From Lachnospiraceae bacterium GAM79 (lineage in GTDB: Bacteria > Bacillota > Clostridia > Lachnospirales > Lachnospiraceae), in assembly GCA_003584705.1 (NCBI GenBank), contig AP018536.1, positions 434,001-498,000 on the forward strand: a stretch of DNA of 64,000 nucleotides, given 5' to 3'. Shown here in pieces: positions 8,278-16,616 of this stretch. Under the pieces are notes generated by a model. The model was given only the letters and a program-made list of their open reading frames with translations. It ran no database searches and was not told where the DNA came from. A program made the position numbers and the translations under genes. Each line of letters opens with the position of its first letter. Positions within the stretch are counted from its first letter, which is position 1.

Positions 8278-11200
8278 ATGAACAGCAAAACGTTATGGAA
8301 TGATAACTGGTATTTTGCAAAAACAGCATTGGGTGTGAATTGGGAAGACAGAACTCTCTGGGAGCGGGAGATGCAGCCGGCAGACTTGCCTCACGACTGG
8401 CTGATCTATGATACGAAGAACCTCTATGAAGACAGTATCGGCTGGTATCGGAAGAAATTCGTGTATTCCGCATCCGGAGTAAAGCGTGCAGGCGAAGCGG
8501 CGCAGGAGAACTTGCGGGAGCAGTCAAATTCTGTGGCAGGTAATGCCTGCACGACATGTGACGAACGTGTCATTTTGCGCTTCGAGGGTGTTTACATGGA
8601 TTCTTCCATCTATATAAACGGCGTGTGCCTCGGTGACTGGAAATACGGCTACTCCACCTTTGACTGGGACATTACGGATCATCTGCGTGAAGGTGAAAAT
8701 GAAGTTGTTCTCCGGGTAACCTTTCAGGCACCCAACAGCAGATGGTACAGCGGTGCCGGAATCTATCGTAATGTCTGGATGATCCGTCTGCCTGAGACAC
8801 ATATTCCGCTGGACGGTATCTATACCTCCTCCGTGGAGACGGAAAACGGCTACGATCTGACCATCGATACGGAACTGGAATGGGGAGCAATCACTGAGAA
8901 TTATGAACTGGAATATTGCTTGCATTATGCCGGGGACAGTAAAAACTCTGCAGAAACGGAAAACAGGGAGATTTTCCGGGTAAAACAGCCCCTCGCCGGT
9001 GGACAGGAGAAGACATCTGTGGCGATTCCTGTGGATAATCCCCGGAAATGGGACATCACAGATCCTTATCTGTATGATCTTACAGTTCGTCTATGCAAAC
9101 TTCCAATGAACGACGGGGAGAACGGAGCAGGTGAAGCCTTACAGAAGACGGAAATCACACAGGAAGAACATCTTCGCATCGGTTTCCGCACCATGCAATT
9201 TGATCCTGCCAGGGGCTTTTTATTAAACGGCAGAAAAGTGCGCCTGAACGGTGCCTGCGATCACCATGACCTCGGAGCACTGGGAGCGGCTTTTCACAAA
9301 GAAGCCATGCGCCGGAAATTTGAACTCATGCGTTCCATGGGTGTCAATGCTGTGCGGACTTCCCACAATATGCCCGCTGTGGAACTGATGGAACTGGCGG
9401 ATGAGATGGGATTTCTGATCGTATCCGAAGCGTTCGATATGTGGGAGATGGCAAAGAATCCTTATGATTATGCCAGATTTTTCAAGGAATGGATGGAGAA
9501 GGATGTACGCAGCTGGATCCGCAGAGACCGCAATCATCCTTCCGTTATCATGTGGAGCATTGGCAACGAGATTCCGGATACCCATGCGGATGCCCATGGA
9601 CAGGAGATCACCCGTAGCCTCCTTGCAGTAGTCAGAAAGTGGGATTACCGGAAGGTGGCACCGGTGACGATCGGTTCCAATTACATGCCCTGGGAAAATG
9701 CCCAGAAATGTGCGGATATCGTGAAAGTGGCGGGCTATAACTACGCGGAAAAATATTATGCGGAACACCATGAAAAGCATCCGGACTGGATCATCTACGG
9801 AAGTGAGACTTCCTCTGTGGTACAGAGCCGAGGGGTGTATCATTTTCCGCTGGAGAGGGCGAATCTGATCGAAGCGGACGAACAGTGTTCTGCGTTGGGC
9901 AACAGTACTACCAGCTGGGCGGCGAAAAATACGGAATACTGTATCACTATGGACAGAGATACCCCTTATTCCTGTGGTCAGTTCATCTGGACAGCCATTG
10001 ACTATATCGGTGAGCCGACCCCTTATCAGACGAAAAACAGCTATTTCGGACAGATGGATACGGCGGGATTTCCCAAAGACTCCTACTACGTCTTCCGTTC
10101 GGAATGGACGGATGGGAAAAAAGATCCCATGATCCATGTATATCCCTACTGGGATTTTAATCCGGGACAGCAGGTGGACGTGCGGATCACCAGCAATGCT
10201 CCGGAGGTGGAACTGTTCGTAAACGGAGTGTCACAGGGAAAACAGCAGATCGATCATCAGAAAGGAACGGTATTGCAGCCTTCCTGGAAAGTACCGTATG
10301 CGCCCGGCAGTATCTGTGCCGTGGCATATGACGAAACGGGTAGGGAGATAGCCAGACAGGAGAGACATTCCTTCGGCAACACAGATCATTATGTATTAAA
10401 AGCAAATAAATCAGCCTTGCATGCTGACGGCGAGGACATGATCTTTGTGGAGATCTCAGCGGAGGACCGGAACGGATATCCTGTGGAAAATGCCTCTGAT
10501 TATGTGAGAGTGACCGTGGAAGGTGCTGGAAGACTGGTGGGACTGGACAATGGTGACAGCGCCGATTACGATGCCTACAAGGGAACCGTGCGTAAGTTGT
10601 TCCAGGGGAAATTACTGGCTATGATCGCAGCAAAAACTACGCCGGGGGAGATTCGTGTGACTGTGGAGGATGCATGGGCAGCCACAGTGAACAGCATGAC
10701 CAATGAAACCGGCACTGGAACAGCAACGGCAGCTGCCGGGCACCGCACGGCGACAGTGACGTTACAGGCAGTCGAAGCACCGATTCGTCCCGGTGTCTGT
10801 GCAACAGAAGAAAACAGAGAATATCCGCCCGCCTTTGTGGATCCCGGATTTGTTCCGGTGCGGAAACTGGAAATGAGCGCTCCCTATATGAGATTGACAC
10901 CGGAGAAGCCGTATGTATTGCTACATACCCGTATCTATCCCACGGAAGCCACAGACCGTAAGCTTCTCTGGAGCATTACTGATGCTTCCGGTATCCCCAG
11001 CCCTGTGGCAAAACTGGAGGAACTGGAAGACGGCGAGAGCATCCGGATCACAGGCGTCAGTGATGGCAGTTTTCAGGTAAGGTGTATGACCTGTAACGGA
11101 ACAACCAATATTAAAATGATTTCCCAACTTGACTTTGCAGTGGAGGGCATGGGACAGACGTTCCATTCTCCGTATGAGCCGGTGACGGGTATTTCTTATG

Positions 11201-11937
11201 TCGGAAGTTTTGGCGGAGACGTAAGCCGCGGAGTGGAGAACAGTGCCGGAACGGACAAGGCACAGCCTACCGGACTGGTCTATGAAGCGTTAGACTTTGG
11301 TGAATTCGGAAGTGACGAGATCACGCTGTCTATTTTTGCCAATGATAATGATCCCCACCGGATTCAGATATGGAAGGGAGAGCCCGAAGAGAGCGGTTCC
11401 GGGACACAGGGAACACTGGTGGGTGAAATAACCTATCAGAAGCCGGGCATCTGGGAAGTCTTCCAGCCGGATACCTTCGTATTGCCCCGGAGATTAAAGG
11501 GTGTAACAAAACTGACAATAGTGTCAGAAAATAAAATTTTCCTGAAAGAGTTTCATTTCACCAGACAGGAAAAAGCTTATGCAAGACTGAGTGCTCTCAC
11601 GGACGGAGTTACCTATGGTGACAGCTTTGTGAGAACCGGGGATGCCGTTGAACAGATCGGCAATAATGTCTCTCTCGAATTTACGGATATGAACTTTGGA
11701 GAAGCGGGAACCGATAGCATTGTCATCTGCGGAAGAACTCCTTTACAGCAGAATACGATCCAGCTTAGGTTTACCGATGGAGCTACACAGGTACTTCCCT
11801 TCCCACACAGCGAGGAATATAGGGAACTGCGTTTCCCTCTGGAAAGAGTGACGGGAGAGCAGAATGTGACCTTCGTTTTCCTGCCGGGATGCAATTTTGA
11901 TTTCAAATGGTTCCGGTTTGAAAAAAAGCGGATCTGA
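8278..11937 (+). CDS. glycoside hydrolase family 2 protein, large multidomain
   Basis: 1219 residues with no signal peptide, so apparently cytoplasmic. Order: GH2 sugar-binding sandwich (about 1-200), immunoglobulin-like domain (to about 310), TIM barrel (about 315-600) with acid/base Glu in IGNEIPD (about 430) and nucleophile Glu in IIYGSETSS (about 509), a DUF4982-like and further immunoglobulin-like domains (about 620-840), and two C-terminal CBM6-like domains (about 960-1090 and 1100-1219). Beta-galactosidase activity is the commonest for this architecture, but beta-glucuronidase or other beta-glycosidases are possible. The ribosome binding site is weak. The GH13 lipoprotein gene follows after only 16 bp, so the two are probably co-transcribed. 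Confidence 0.88.
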   Translation: MNSKTLWNDNWYFAKTALGVNWEDRTLWEREMQPADLPHDWLIYDTKNLYEDSIGWYRKKFVYSASGVKRAGEAAQENLREQSNSVAGNACTTCDERVILRFEGVYMDSSIYINGVCLGDWKYGYSTFDWDITDHLREGENEVVLRVTFQAPNSRWYSGAGIYRNVWMIRLPETHIPLDGIYTSSVETENGYDLTIDTELEWGAITENYELEYCLHYAGDSKNSAETENREIFRVKQPLAGGQEKTSVAIPVDNPRKWDITDPYLYDLTVRLCKLPMNDGENGAGEALQKTEITQEEHLRIGFRTMQFDPARGFLLNGRKVRLNGACDHHDLGALGAAFHKEAMRRKFELMRSMGVNAVRTSHNMPAVELMELADEMGFLIVSEAFDMWEMAKNPYDYARFFKEWMEKDVRSWIRRDRNHPSVIMWSIGNEIPDTHADAHGQEITRSLLAVVRKWDYRKVAPVTIGSNYMPWENAQKCADIVKVAGYNYAEKYYAEHHEKHPDWIIYGSETSSVVQSRGVYHFPLERANLIEADEQCSALGNSTTSWAAKNTEYCITMDRDTPYSCGQFIWTAIDYIGEPTPYQTKNSYFGQMDTAGFPKDSYYVFRSEWTDGKKDPMIHVYPYWDFNPGQQVDVRITSNAPEVELFVNGVSQGKQQIDHQKGTVLQPSWKVPYAPGSICAVAYDETGREIARQERHSFGNTDHYVLKANKSALHADGEDMIFVEISAEDRNGYPVENASDYVRVTVEGAGRLVGLDNGDSADYDAYKGTVRKLFQGKLLAMIAAKTTPGEIRVTVEDAWAATVNSMTNETGTGTATAAAGHRTATVTLQAVEAPIRPGVCATEENREYPPAFVDPGFVPVRKLEMSAPYMRLTPEKPYVLLHTRIYPTEATDRKLLWSITDASGIPSPVAKLEELEDGESIRITGVSDGSFQVRCMTCNGTTNIKMISQLDFAVEGMGQTFHSPYEPVTGISYVGSFGGDVSRGVENSAGTDKAQPTGLVYEALDFGEFGSDEITLSIFANDNDPHRIQIWKGEPEESGSGTQGTLVGEITYQKPGIWEVFQPDTFVLPRRLKGVTKLTIVSENKIFLKEFHFTRQEKAYARLSALTDGVTYGDSFVRTGDAVEQIGNNVSLEFTDMNFGEAGTDSIVICGRTPLQQNTIQLRFTDGATQVLPFPHSEEYRELRFPLERVTGEQNVTFVFLPGCNFDFKWFRFEKKRI

Positions 11938-11953
11938 GGAGTAAGCGATAACT

Positions 11954-13699
11954 ATGAGCAAATGGAACAGAAAAATATGGGCAGCAATACTGGTGGTGGG
12001 AATGACAGCGTCTCTGACTGCCTGTGGAGGCAGCAAAGGAGAAAACAGCAATGCGTCTGCTGCCGGTACACAGAATGAGACTGCCACCGTACAGGATGAG
12101 AGCGCGGACAGTAACACTGACAGCACCGGCAGTACCACGTCTCTGGTGCAGGACAACCGGGTACTGCAGATCCCGGACGACAACTACCGTACCTACTATG
12201 AGCTTTTCGTATATTCCTTCTATGACAGCGACGGTGATGGCATTGGAGATCTACAGGGCGTACTGGAAAAGCTGGATTACCTGAATGACGGTGATGATAC
12301 CACAGATATGGATCTGGGAATCAATGGTATCTGGCTCATGCCGGTGATGCCCTCCGTCACCTATCATAAATATGATACCACGGATTATGAGAATATCGAT
12401 CCGCAGTACGGCACTCTGGAAACGTTTCAGGAGTTGCTGACGGCCTGTCATGACCGTGGAATCCGTGTGATCCTGGATCTGGCAATGAATCATTCTTCCA
12501 GCAGCCATCCCTGGTTCCAACAGGCTGCGGAGTATCTGAAGAGCCTGCCGGAAGGGGCGGAACCGGATAGTTCCGAATGCCCGTACATGGATTATTACCA
12601 TTTTTCCAGAGAATACCAGGGCGGGTATGCGCAGCTGGATGGAACGGCCTGGTATTATGAAGCGAGATTCTGGGACGGAATGCCGGATCTGAATCTGGAG
12701 AATGAGACGGTACGCCGGGAATTTGAGCAGATCGCGGACTTCTGGCTGGATATGGGTGTGGATGGCTTCCGACTGGATGCGGTGAAAGAGTATGTTACCG
12801 GATCCACAGAGGACAATGTGGAAATTCTAAGCTGGTTCGCGGATTATGTTCATGGCAAAGATCCGGAGAATTATCTGGTGTGTGAATGCTGGACGGATCA
12901 GAATACCTATGCCAAATATTATGAGAGCGGCGTGGACAGCATGTTTGATTTTGCTTTTGCCGACAAGTCCGGTATCATTGCCAATGTGATGAACGGTAAG
13001 GCATCGGCAACATCTTATGCAAAGAATCTGGAAACAGAGCAGGGCATGTATGCGCAGTACAATCCGGATTATATCAATGCTCCCTTCTACACCAATCATG
13101 ATATGGGGCGCAGTGCAGGCTACTATGCCGGGGAGAATAGCGAAGCTCAGACGAAAATGGGCAATGCCCTTAATCTCTTAATGAATGGCAATGTATTCCT
13201 CTATTATGGGGAAGAACTGGGCATGAAAGGCTCCGGCAAAGACGAGAACAAACGGGCCCCCATGTACTGGAGCAAGGACAAAAATGCTGCAGGTATGTGT
13301 AAAGGACCGGCGGATATGGAAGATTTTCAGATGAAATTTGACAGTCTGGAAGAACAGCAGGAGGATCCCGATTCCATCTATAATTATGTGAAACAGGTGA
13401 TCCGTGTCCGCAACCAGAACCCAGTGATCGCCAGAGGCACCACCGCTTATCTGGAGCAGTATTCCGGTGAACAATGCTTTGCCCTGACAAGAAGCTATGA
13501 AGGCAGTAACTTATTATTGTTGGGAAATACCTCTGCGGAGGCTGTGAGCGTGGATCTGACCGGACTTACCGTAGGAGGCACCACAGCGGAGGAACTGGTA
13601 CTGCTGGGGGAACTTTATACCGGAGAAGAGACTGCGGAGCGTGCCGGTACTGTAGTTACGCTTCCGGCTTATTCGATCCTGATCCTGGGAGAAGAATAA
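11954..13699 (+). CDS. GH13 alpha-amylase family lipoprotein
   Basis: 581 residues. A lipoprotein signal with lipobox LTACG near residue 24 is followed by a Ser/Thr/Asn-rich linker, so the enzyme is anchored outside the membrane. The GH13 barrel shows DLAMNHSS, the nucleophile Asp in GFRLDAVKEY (about 274), the acid/base Glu in LVCECW (about 310), and the third acid in FYTNHDMG (about 382), then a C-terminal beta domain. It should cut alpha-1,4-glucans such as starch or maltodextrin at the cell surface, feeding importers like MalEFG at 46-49 kb. Its pairing with a cytoplasmic GH2 gene is uncommon. AGGAG lies upstream. Confidence 0.92.
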   Translation: MSKWNRKIWAAILVVGMTASLTACGGSKGENSNASAAGTQNETATVQDESADSNTDSTGSTTSLVQDNRVLQIPDDNYRTYYELFVYSFYDSDGDGIGDLQGVLEKLDYLNDGDDTTDMDLGINGIWLMPVMPSVTYHKYDTTDYENIDPQYGTLETFQELLTACHDRGIRVILDLAMNHSSSSHPWFQQAAEYLKSLPEGAEPDSSECPYMDYYHFSREYQGGYAQLDGTAWYYEARFWDGMPDLNLENETVRREFEQIADFWLDMGVDGFRLDAVKEYVTGSTEDNVEILSWFADYVHGKDPENYLVCECWTDQNTYAKYYESGVDSMFDFAFADKSGIIANVMNGKASATSYAKNLETEQGMYAQYNPDYINAPFYTNHDMGRSAGYYAGENSEAQTKMGNALNLLMNGNVFLYYGEELGMKGSGKDENKRAPMYWSKDKNAAGMCKGPADMEDFQMKFDSLEEQQEDPDSIYNYVKQVIRVRNQNPVIARGTTAYLEQYSGEQCFALTRSYEGSNLLLLGNTSAEAVSVDLTGLTVGGTTAEELVLLGELYTGEETAERAGTVVTLPAYSILILGEE

Positions 13700-13728
13700 G
13701 ACGAGCAAAACAGAATACAGGAACAAAA

Positions 13729-13759
13729 ACAGGTCTGTGGGCGAACCCTACAGACCTGT
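13729..13759 (-). terminator. terminator of the EAL gene, overlapping its stop codon
   Basis: A 10-bp perfect inverted repeat ACAGGTCTGT / ACAGACCTGT. On the minus strand it is followed by a TTTTT run. The last codons of the EAL gene form one arm. It may also stop transcription from the convergent GH13 gene. Confidence 0.8.
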
Positions 13760-15982
13760 ATGCTTTCTTACAAAATCTTCAAATTCGTTTACCGGTAACG
13801 GCTTCGAGAAGTAGTAACCCTGAATATCATCACAGTGAAGATTCTTCAGAAACTCTACCTGATCCGAAGTTTCTACACCCTCTGCGGTAATAGTCATACC
13901 GAAGCTCTGCAGCAGCTGTGTGATATGCAACAGCAGCTTTTCACCGTTCCGGTCACCAATGTAATCGATCAGACTCTTATCCAGCTTGATCGTATCGAAA
14001 TGCATGACATTCAGCGAAGACAGAGAAGAATAACCGCTTCCGAAATCATCCAGCAGTAAAGTAAATCCCGCTTCATGGAACTGCTCGATCAGGGAGGAAA
14101 TATCACTGTTATCAATGGTAGCACTCTCAGTGATCTCTAACGGAACATATTTCGGATCCAGCTGGAAAGAATTCAAAATCTCCCGGTACTTATCTACCAC
14201 ATTGCTGTAGTATAGGCTGACTCTGGAAATATTTACAGAAATCGGATACAATGTTGCTCCGGCCTGCAGCCATCTCTGCTGTTGTGCGCACACTGTGCGG
14301 AACACATATTCATCCAGTGTTGTGATATTACCGTTTTTCTCAAATAATGGAATGAACTTCCCGGGGGAGAGCATGGTGCCGTCGGGGCGCTTCCAACGGA
14401 TCAGAGCCTCCGCTCCCAGAATGTTTCCGGTGACGGGGTCTACTTTCGGCTGATACCACAGCTGGAATTCTCCGTTCTTCAGGGCGTCTTCGAAGACATC
14501 TTCCATCAGACGATCCTCGGAGAGCTGTTTGATATCCAGATCTTCATAAAAAGCATAATGTCTGGTACGTTTTCCCTTTATCGGATACTTGGCCTGTACA
14601 GCCTTGCCGTAATTCTGCTCGATTTCCTTATGATCGGCGGTCTCATAGATGCCGCACAGTGGGAACAGTTTCGGAATATTAAGCTTTGTGGACAGATTGG
14701 AAATATCCTGACACAGGCACTCCAATCTGGGTTCTAAGGTACACCGGTCATTATCCCGCAGGAACAGGATGAACCGGTCTGCATTGATGTGGGCAGAAAA
14801 TTCACCCAGATGTGTACCGGTTTGCAGGAGCTTCCATACTTCCAACAGTGTTTCGTCACCCTTGGCCACACCACAGGTATTATTGATCAGCTTGAAATCC
14901 TGAAGATCCAGGGCAACATAGAAGCCGCTGTCTCCGCCTCGGTGGGATAATTTCTCCTTGAAGCAGGCAAAATTATCACCATTTGTCAGAGGATCCACAT
15001 AAGCCAGACGATATAACTGCCTGCGCCGTGTCCGGATACTGTGCACAAAAGCAAAAGTACCGACTCCGGCGATCACAATGATCAGCAGGATCAGCAGCCG
15101 CACCTGAAACAATATCGGAGCGGAACGACTGGAAAGTACCTGATCGGGAACAATAGTCAGGGCGAACCACTGTCTGTCGCTGCGGAGATTGTCCATTGCA
15201 GCCGCATAGTAATAATACTTCTGACTGCCTCCATAGAAATAACCACCGTTGGAAGAAGAACTCTGAAGCAGCGTATGCAGATCCTGCAAGGGCTGGTCGT
15301 TACGGGCATTCTGAGTCAGATAATCGGACATACGGTCGGCTTCCTGCAGGGAAGCCGGTGCATTGGAAGATGTGGCGATCAGGTCACCGTCCTGATTTAC
15401 CAGACAACTGAATCCTTGATTATTAAAGGATTGCACGCCTAAAATTTCTTCAAAATGCTGGTTCCGATAGGTGGCAAATAAAACACCGATAATGGAATCA
15501 CTCTGATCATACACAGGAATGCTGAATACATTGATGGGTTCCGGAGTACCGAGGCGATCCTGGAGGGTATTGGTAATACCAGGAAGTCCCTGCATACCAT
15601 CCTTAAAAAAATCTCTGCTGGACAGATCCTGTACATAGCCATCGGTGGTTATCACCTGACCGTCCGGTGAGACGAAACCGATCCGTTTAAACTCATAGGT
15701 GGAGATAAAAGATCCCAACTGTGCAGCAATGGATTTTGCATTGACTGCATCCGGGGAAACGCTGATCGCATCGGCAAGGCTGTATAATAAGTTGAAGTTT
15801 TCACGGAGCTCCTGTTGTACGATCAGGGCGTTCTGCGTGGCAACATCCCGGAGAGTGGACTGTACTTCTTCCTCTGTATCCTGTGTGATCTGGGCAGAAC
15901 TCCACATAACTGTGGAAATTACCAGCACCAGAGCAATGCTCAGAATGATCAAGGCCTGTTTTGGTAATTTACTTTTTTTCAT
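13748..15982 (-). CDS. cache-sensing EAL-domain c-di-GMP phosphodiesterase
   Basis: 744 residues: a membrane segment (about 9-29), an extracytoplasmic dCache-like sensor, a second membrane segment (near 290-310), a degenerate GGDEF domain in which the signature is replaced by INADRF, then a complete EAL domain. EAL active-site elements are present: EALIRW, NISR, EITES, LLDDFGSGYSS, KLDKS, AEGVE and IQGYYFSKP. It should hydrolyse cyclic di-GMP to pGpG in response to an external ligand; the GGDEF-like part is probably regulatory. The start at 15982 has GAGG 7 nt upstream; the longer reading frame to 16348 has no such site and runs into the metG leader on the other strand. A GGDEF cyclase with a similar sensor is at 21051-22544. 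Confidence 0.92.
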   Translation of the reverse strand: MKKSKLPKQALIILSIALVLVISTVMWSSAQITQDTEEEVQSTLRDVATQNALIVQQELRENFNLLYSLADAISVSPDAVNAKSIAAQLGSFISTYEFKRIGFVSPDGQVITTDGYVQDLSSRDFFKDGMQGLPGITNTLQDRLGTPEPINVFSIPVYDQSDSIIGVLFATYRNQHFEEILGVQSFNNQGFSCLVNQDGDLIATSSNAPASLQEADRMSDYLTQNARNDQPLQDLHTLLQSSSSNGGYFYGGSQKYYYYAAAMDNLRSDRQWFALTIVPDQVLSSRSAPILFQVRLLILLIIVIAGVGTFAFVHSIRTRRRQLYRLAYVDPLTNGDNFACFKEKLSHRGGDSGFYVALDLQDFKLINNTCGVAKGDETLLEVWKLLQTGTHLGEFSAHINADRFILFLRDNDRCTLEPRLECLCQDISNLSTKLNIPKLFPLCGIYETADHKEIEQNYGKAVQAKYPIKGKRTRHYAFYEDLDIKQLSEDRLMEDVFEDALKNGEFQLWYQPKVDPVTGNILGAEALIRWKRPDGTMLSPGKFIPLFEKNGNITTLDEYVFRTVCAQQQRWLQAGATLYPISVNISRVSLYYSNVVDKYREILNSFQLDPKYVPLEITESATIDNSDISSLIEQFHEAGFTLLLDDFGSGYSSLSSLNVMHFDTIKLDKSLIDYIGDRNGEKLLLHITQLLQSFGMTITAEGVETSDQVEFLKNLHCDDIQGYYFSKPLPVNEFEDFVRKHTGL

Positions 15983-16109
15983 TTTATATCCTCTTATGTA
16001 TGTTATAAAAATTACCTTATATAATATACCATTATACACATTTACGATTGCATGGCAACAAAAACTGCATTGACAGTCCGGATTTCCTGTGCTACTGTAA
16101 GAATACGCA

Positions 16110-16401
16110 AATGCAATGAGGAAGAGAGTATTTATCATAGAAGTTTTACAGAGAACATTCCGTAAGGCTGAGAGGAATGGAACGGACAGATAGAGAAGAT
16201 GGCTTCTGAGCGGCGCACCGAACGGATACCGGGGAGAATAGGAACGGTAGAAGCAAGGCTGCGACAGGATCCGCCTGTTACAGCGGATAGGGTTACGGAC
16301 CCGAAGAGGTCTGTACTGTGAGGTACAGACGAAGAGAAGTGGTAACACGAGATAACGCTCGTCTTCTTGAAGAACATAAGGTTCTTTGAGGAGGCTTTTT
16401 T
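16110..16401 (+). ncRNA. T-box riboswitch controlling metG
   Basis: The leader shows T-box hallmarks: AAGTGGTAACACGA at 16337-16350 as the T-box/antiterminator sequence, and a strong terminator made of 16361-16375 pairing with 16380-16395 (allowing G-U pairs) followed by six Ts. A candidate AUG specifier, followed by a purine, is at 16199-16201, opposite a stem I formed by AGAAG and CTTCT. Uncharged tRNA-Met would favour the antiterminator and allow metG transcription. The 5' boundary is approximate and the specifier assignment is by eye. Confidence 0.82.
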
Positions 16402-16572
16402 AATGCCAACAAGGTCACAAGACAGAAATTACGATGTGCTTGCACGAGAGTAATTTTCTGTCTTGATGACCTGCCCCGATATGAGCATAGAAGAGAGGCG
16501 TAAGCCTTTCGATATGCGAATGGCGGGTAGGATTGCGGGAGCGCAAAGCGCGGAGCAATCCGTGTGGCATTA
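16401..16572 (+). repeat. structured element in metG leader, closed by TAATGCCA/TGGCATTA
   Basis: Perfect 8-bp inverted repeats at 16401-16408 and 16565-16572 enclose three hairpins. Hairpin A (16412-16472) has outer arms AGGTCA/TGACCT, a nearly perfect 14-bp inner stem and a GTG-CTTG-CAC cap. Hairpin B has GGC-GTAA-GCC within a longer imperfect stem. Hairpin C has arms GGATTGC/GCAATCC. It sits between the T-box terminator and metG and so belongs to the readthrough transcript. It could be an inserted small element or a second regulatory structure. Similar modules are found at 24.0, 35.3 and 45.5 kb. Confidence 0.65.
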
Positions 16573-16616
16573 GATAGTGTTATATGTTATAGGAGTAGAA
16601 AAGGAGAACAGACACA

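Noticed and set aside
15982..16348. N-terminal extension of the EAL protein
   Set aside because: No ribosome binding site. It would overlap the T-box leader on the other strand, and the ATG at 15982 has GAGG at good spacing and a typical membrane anchor start.
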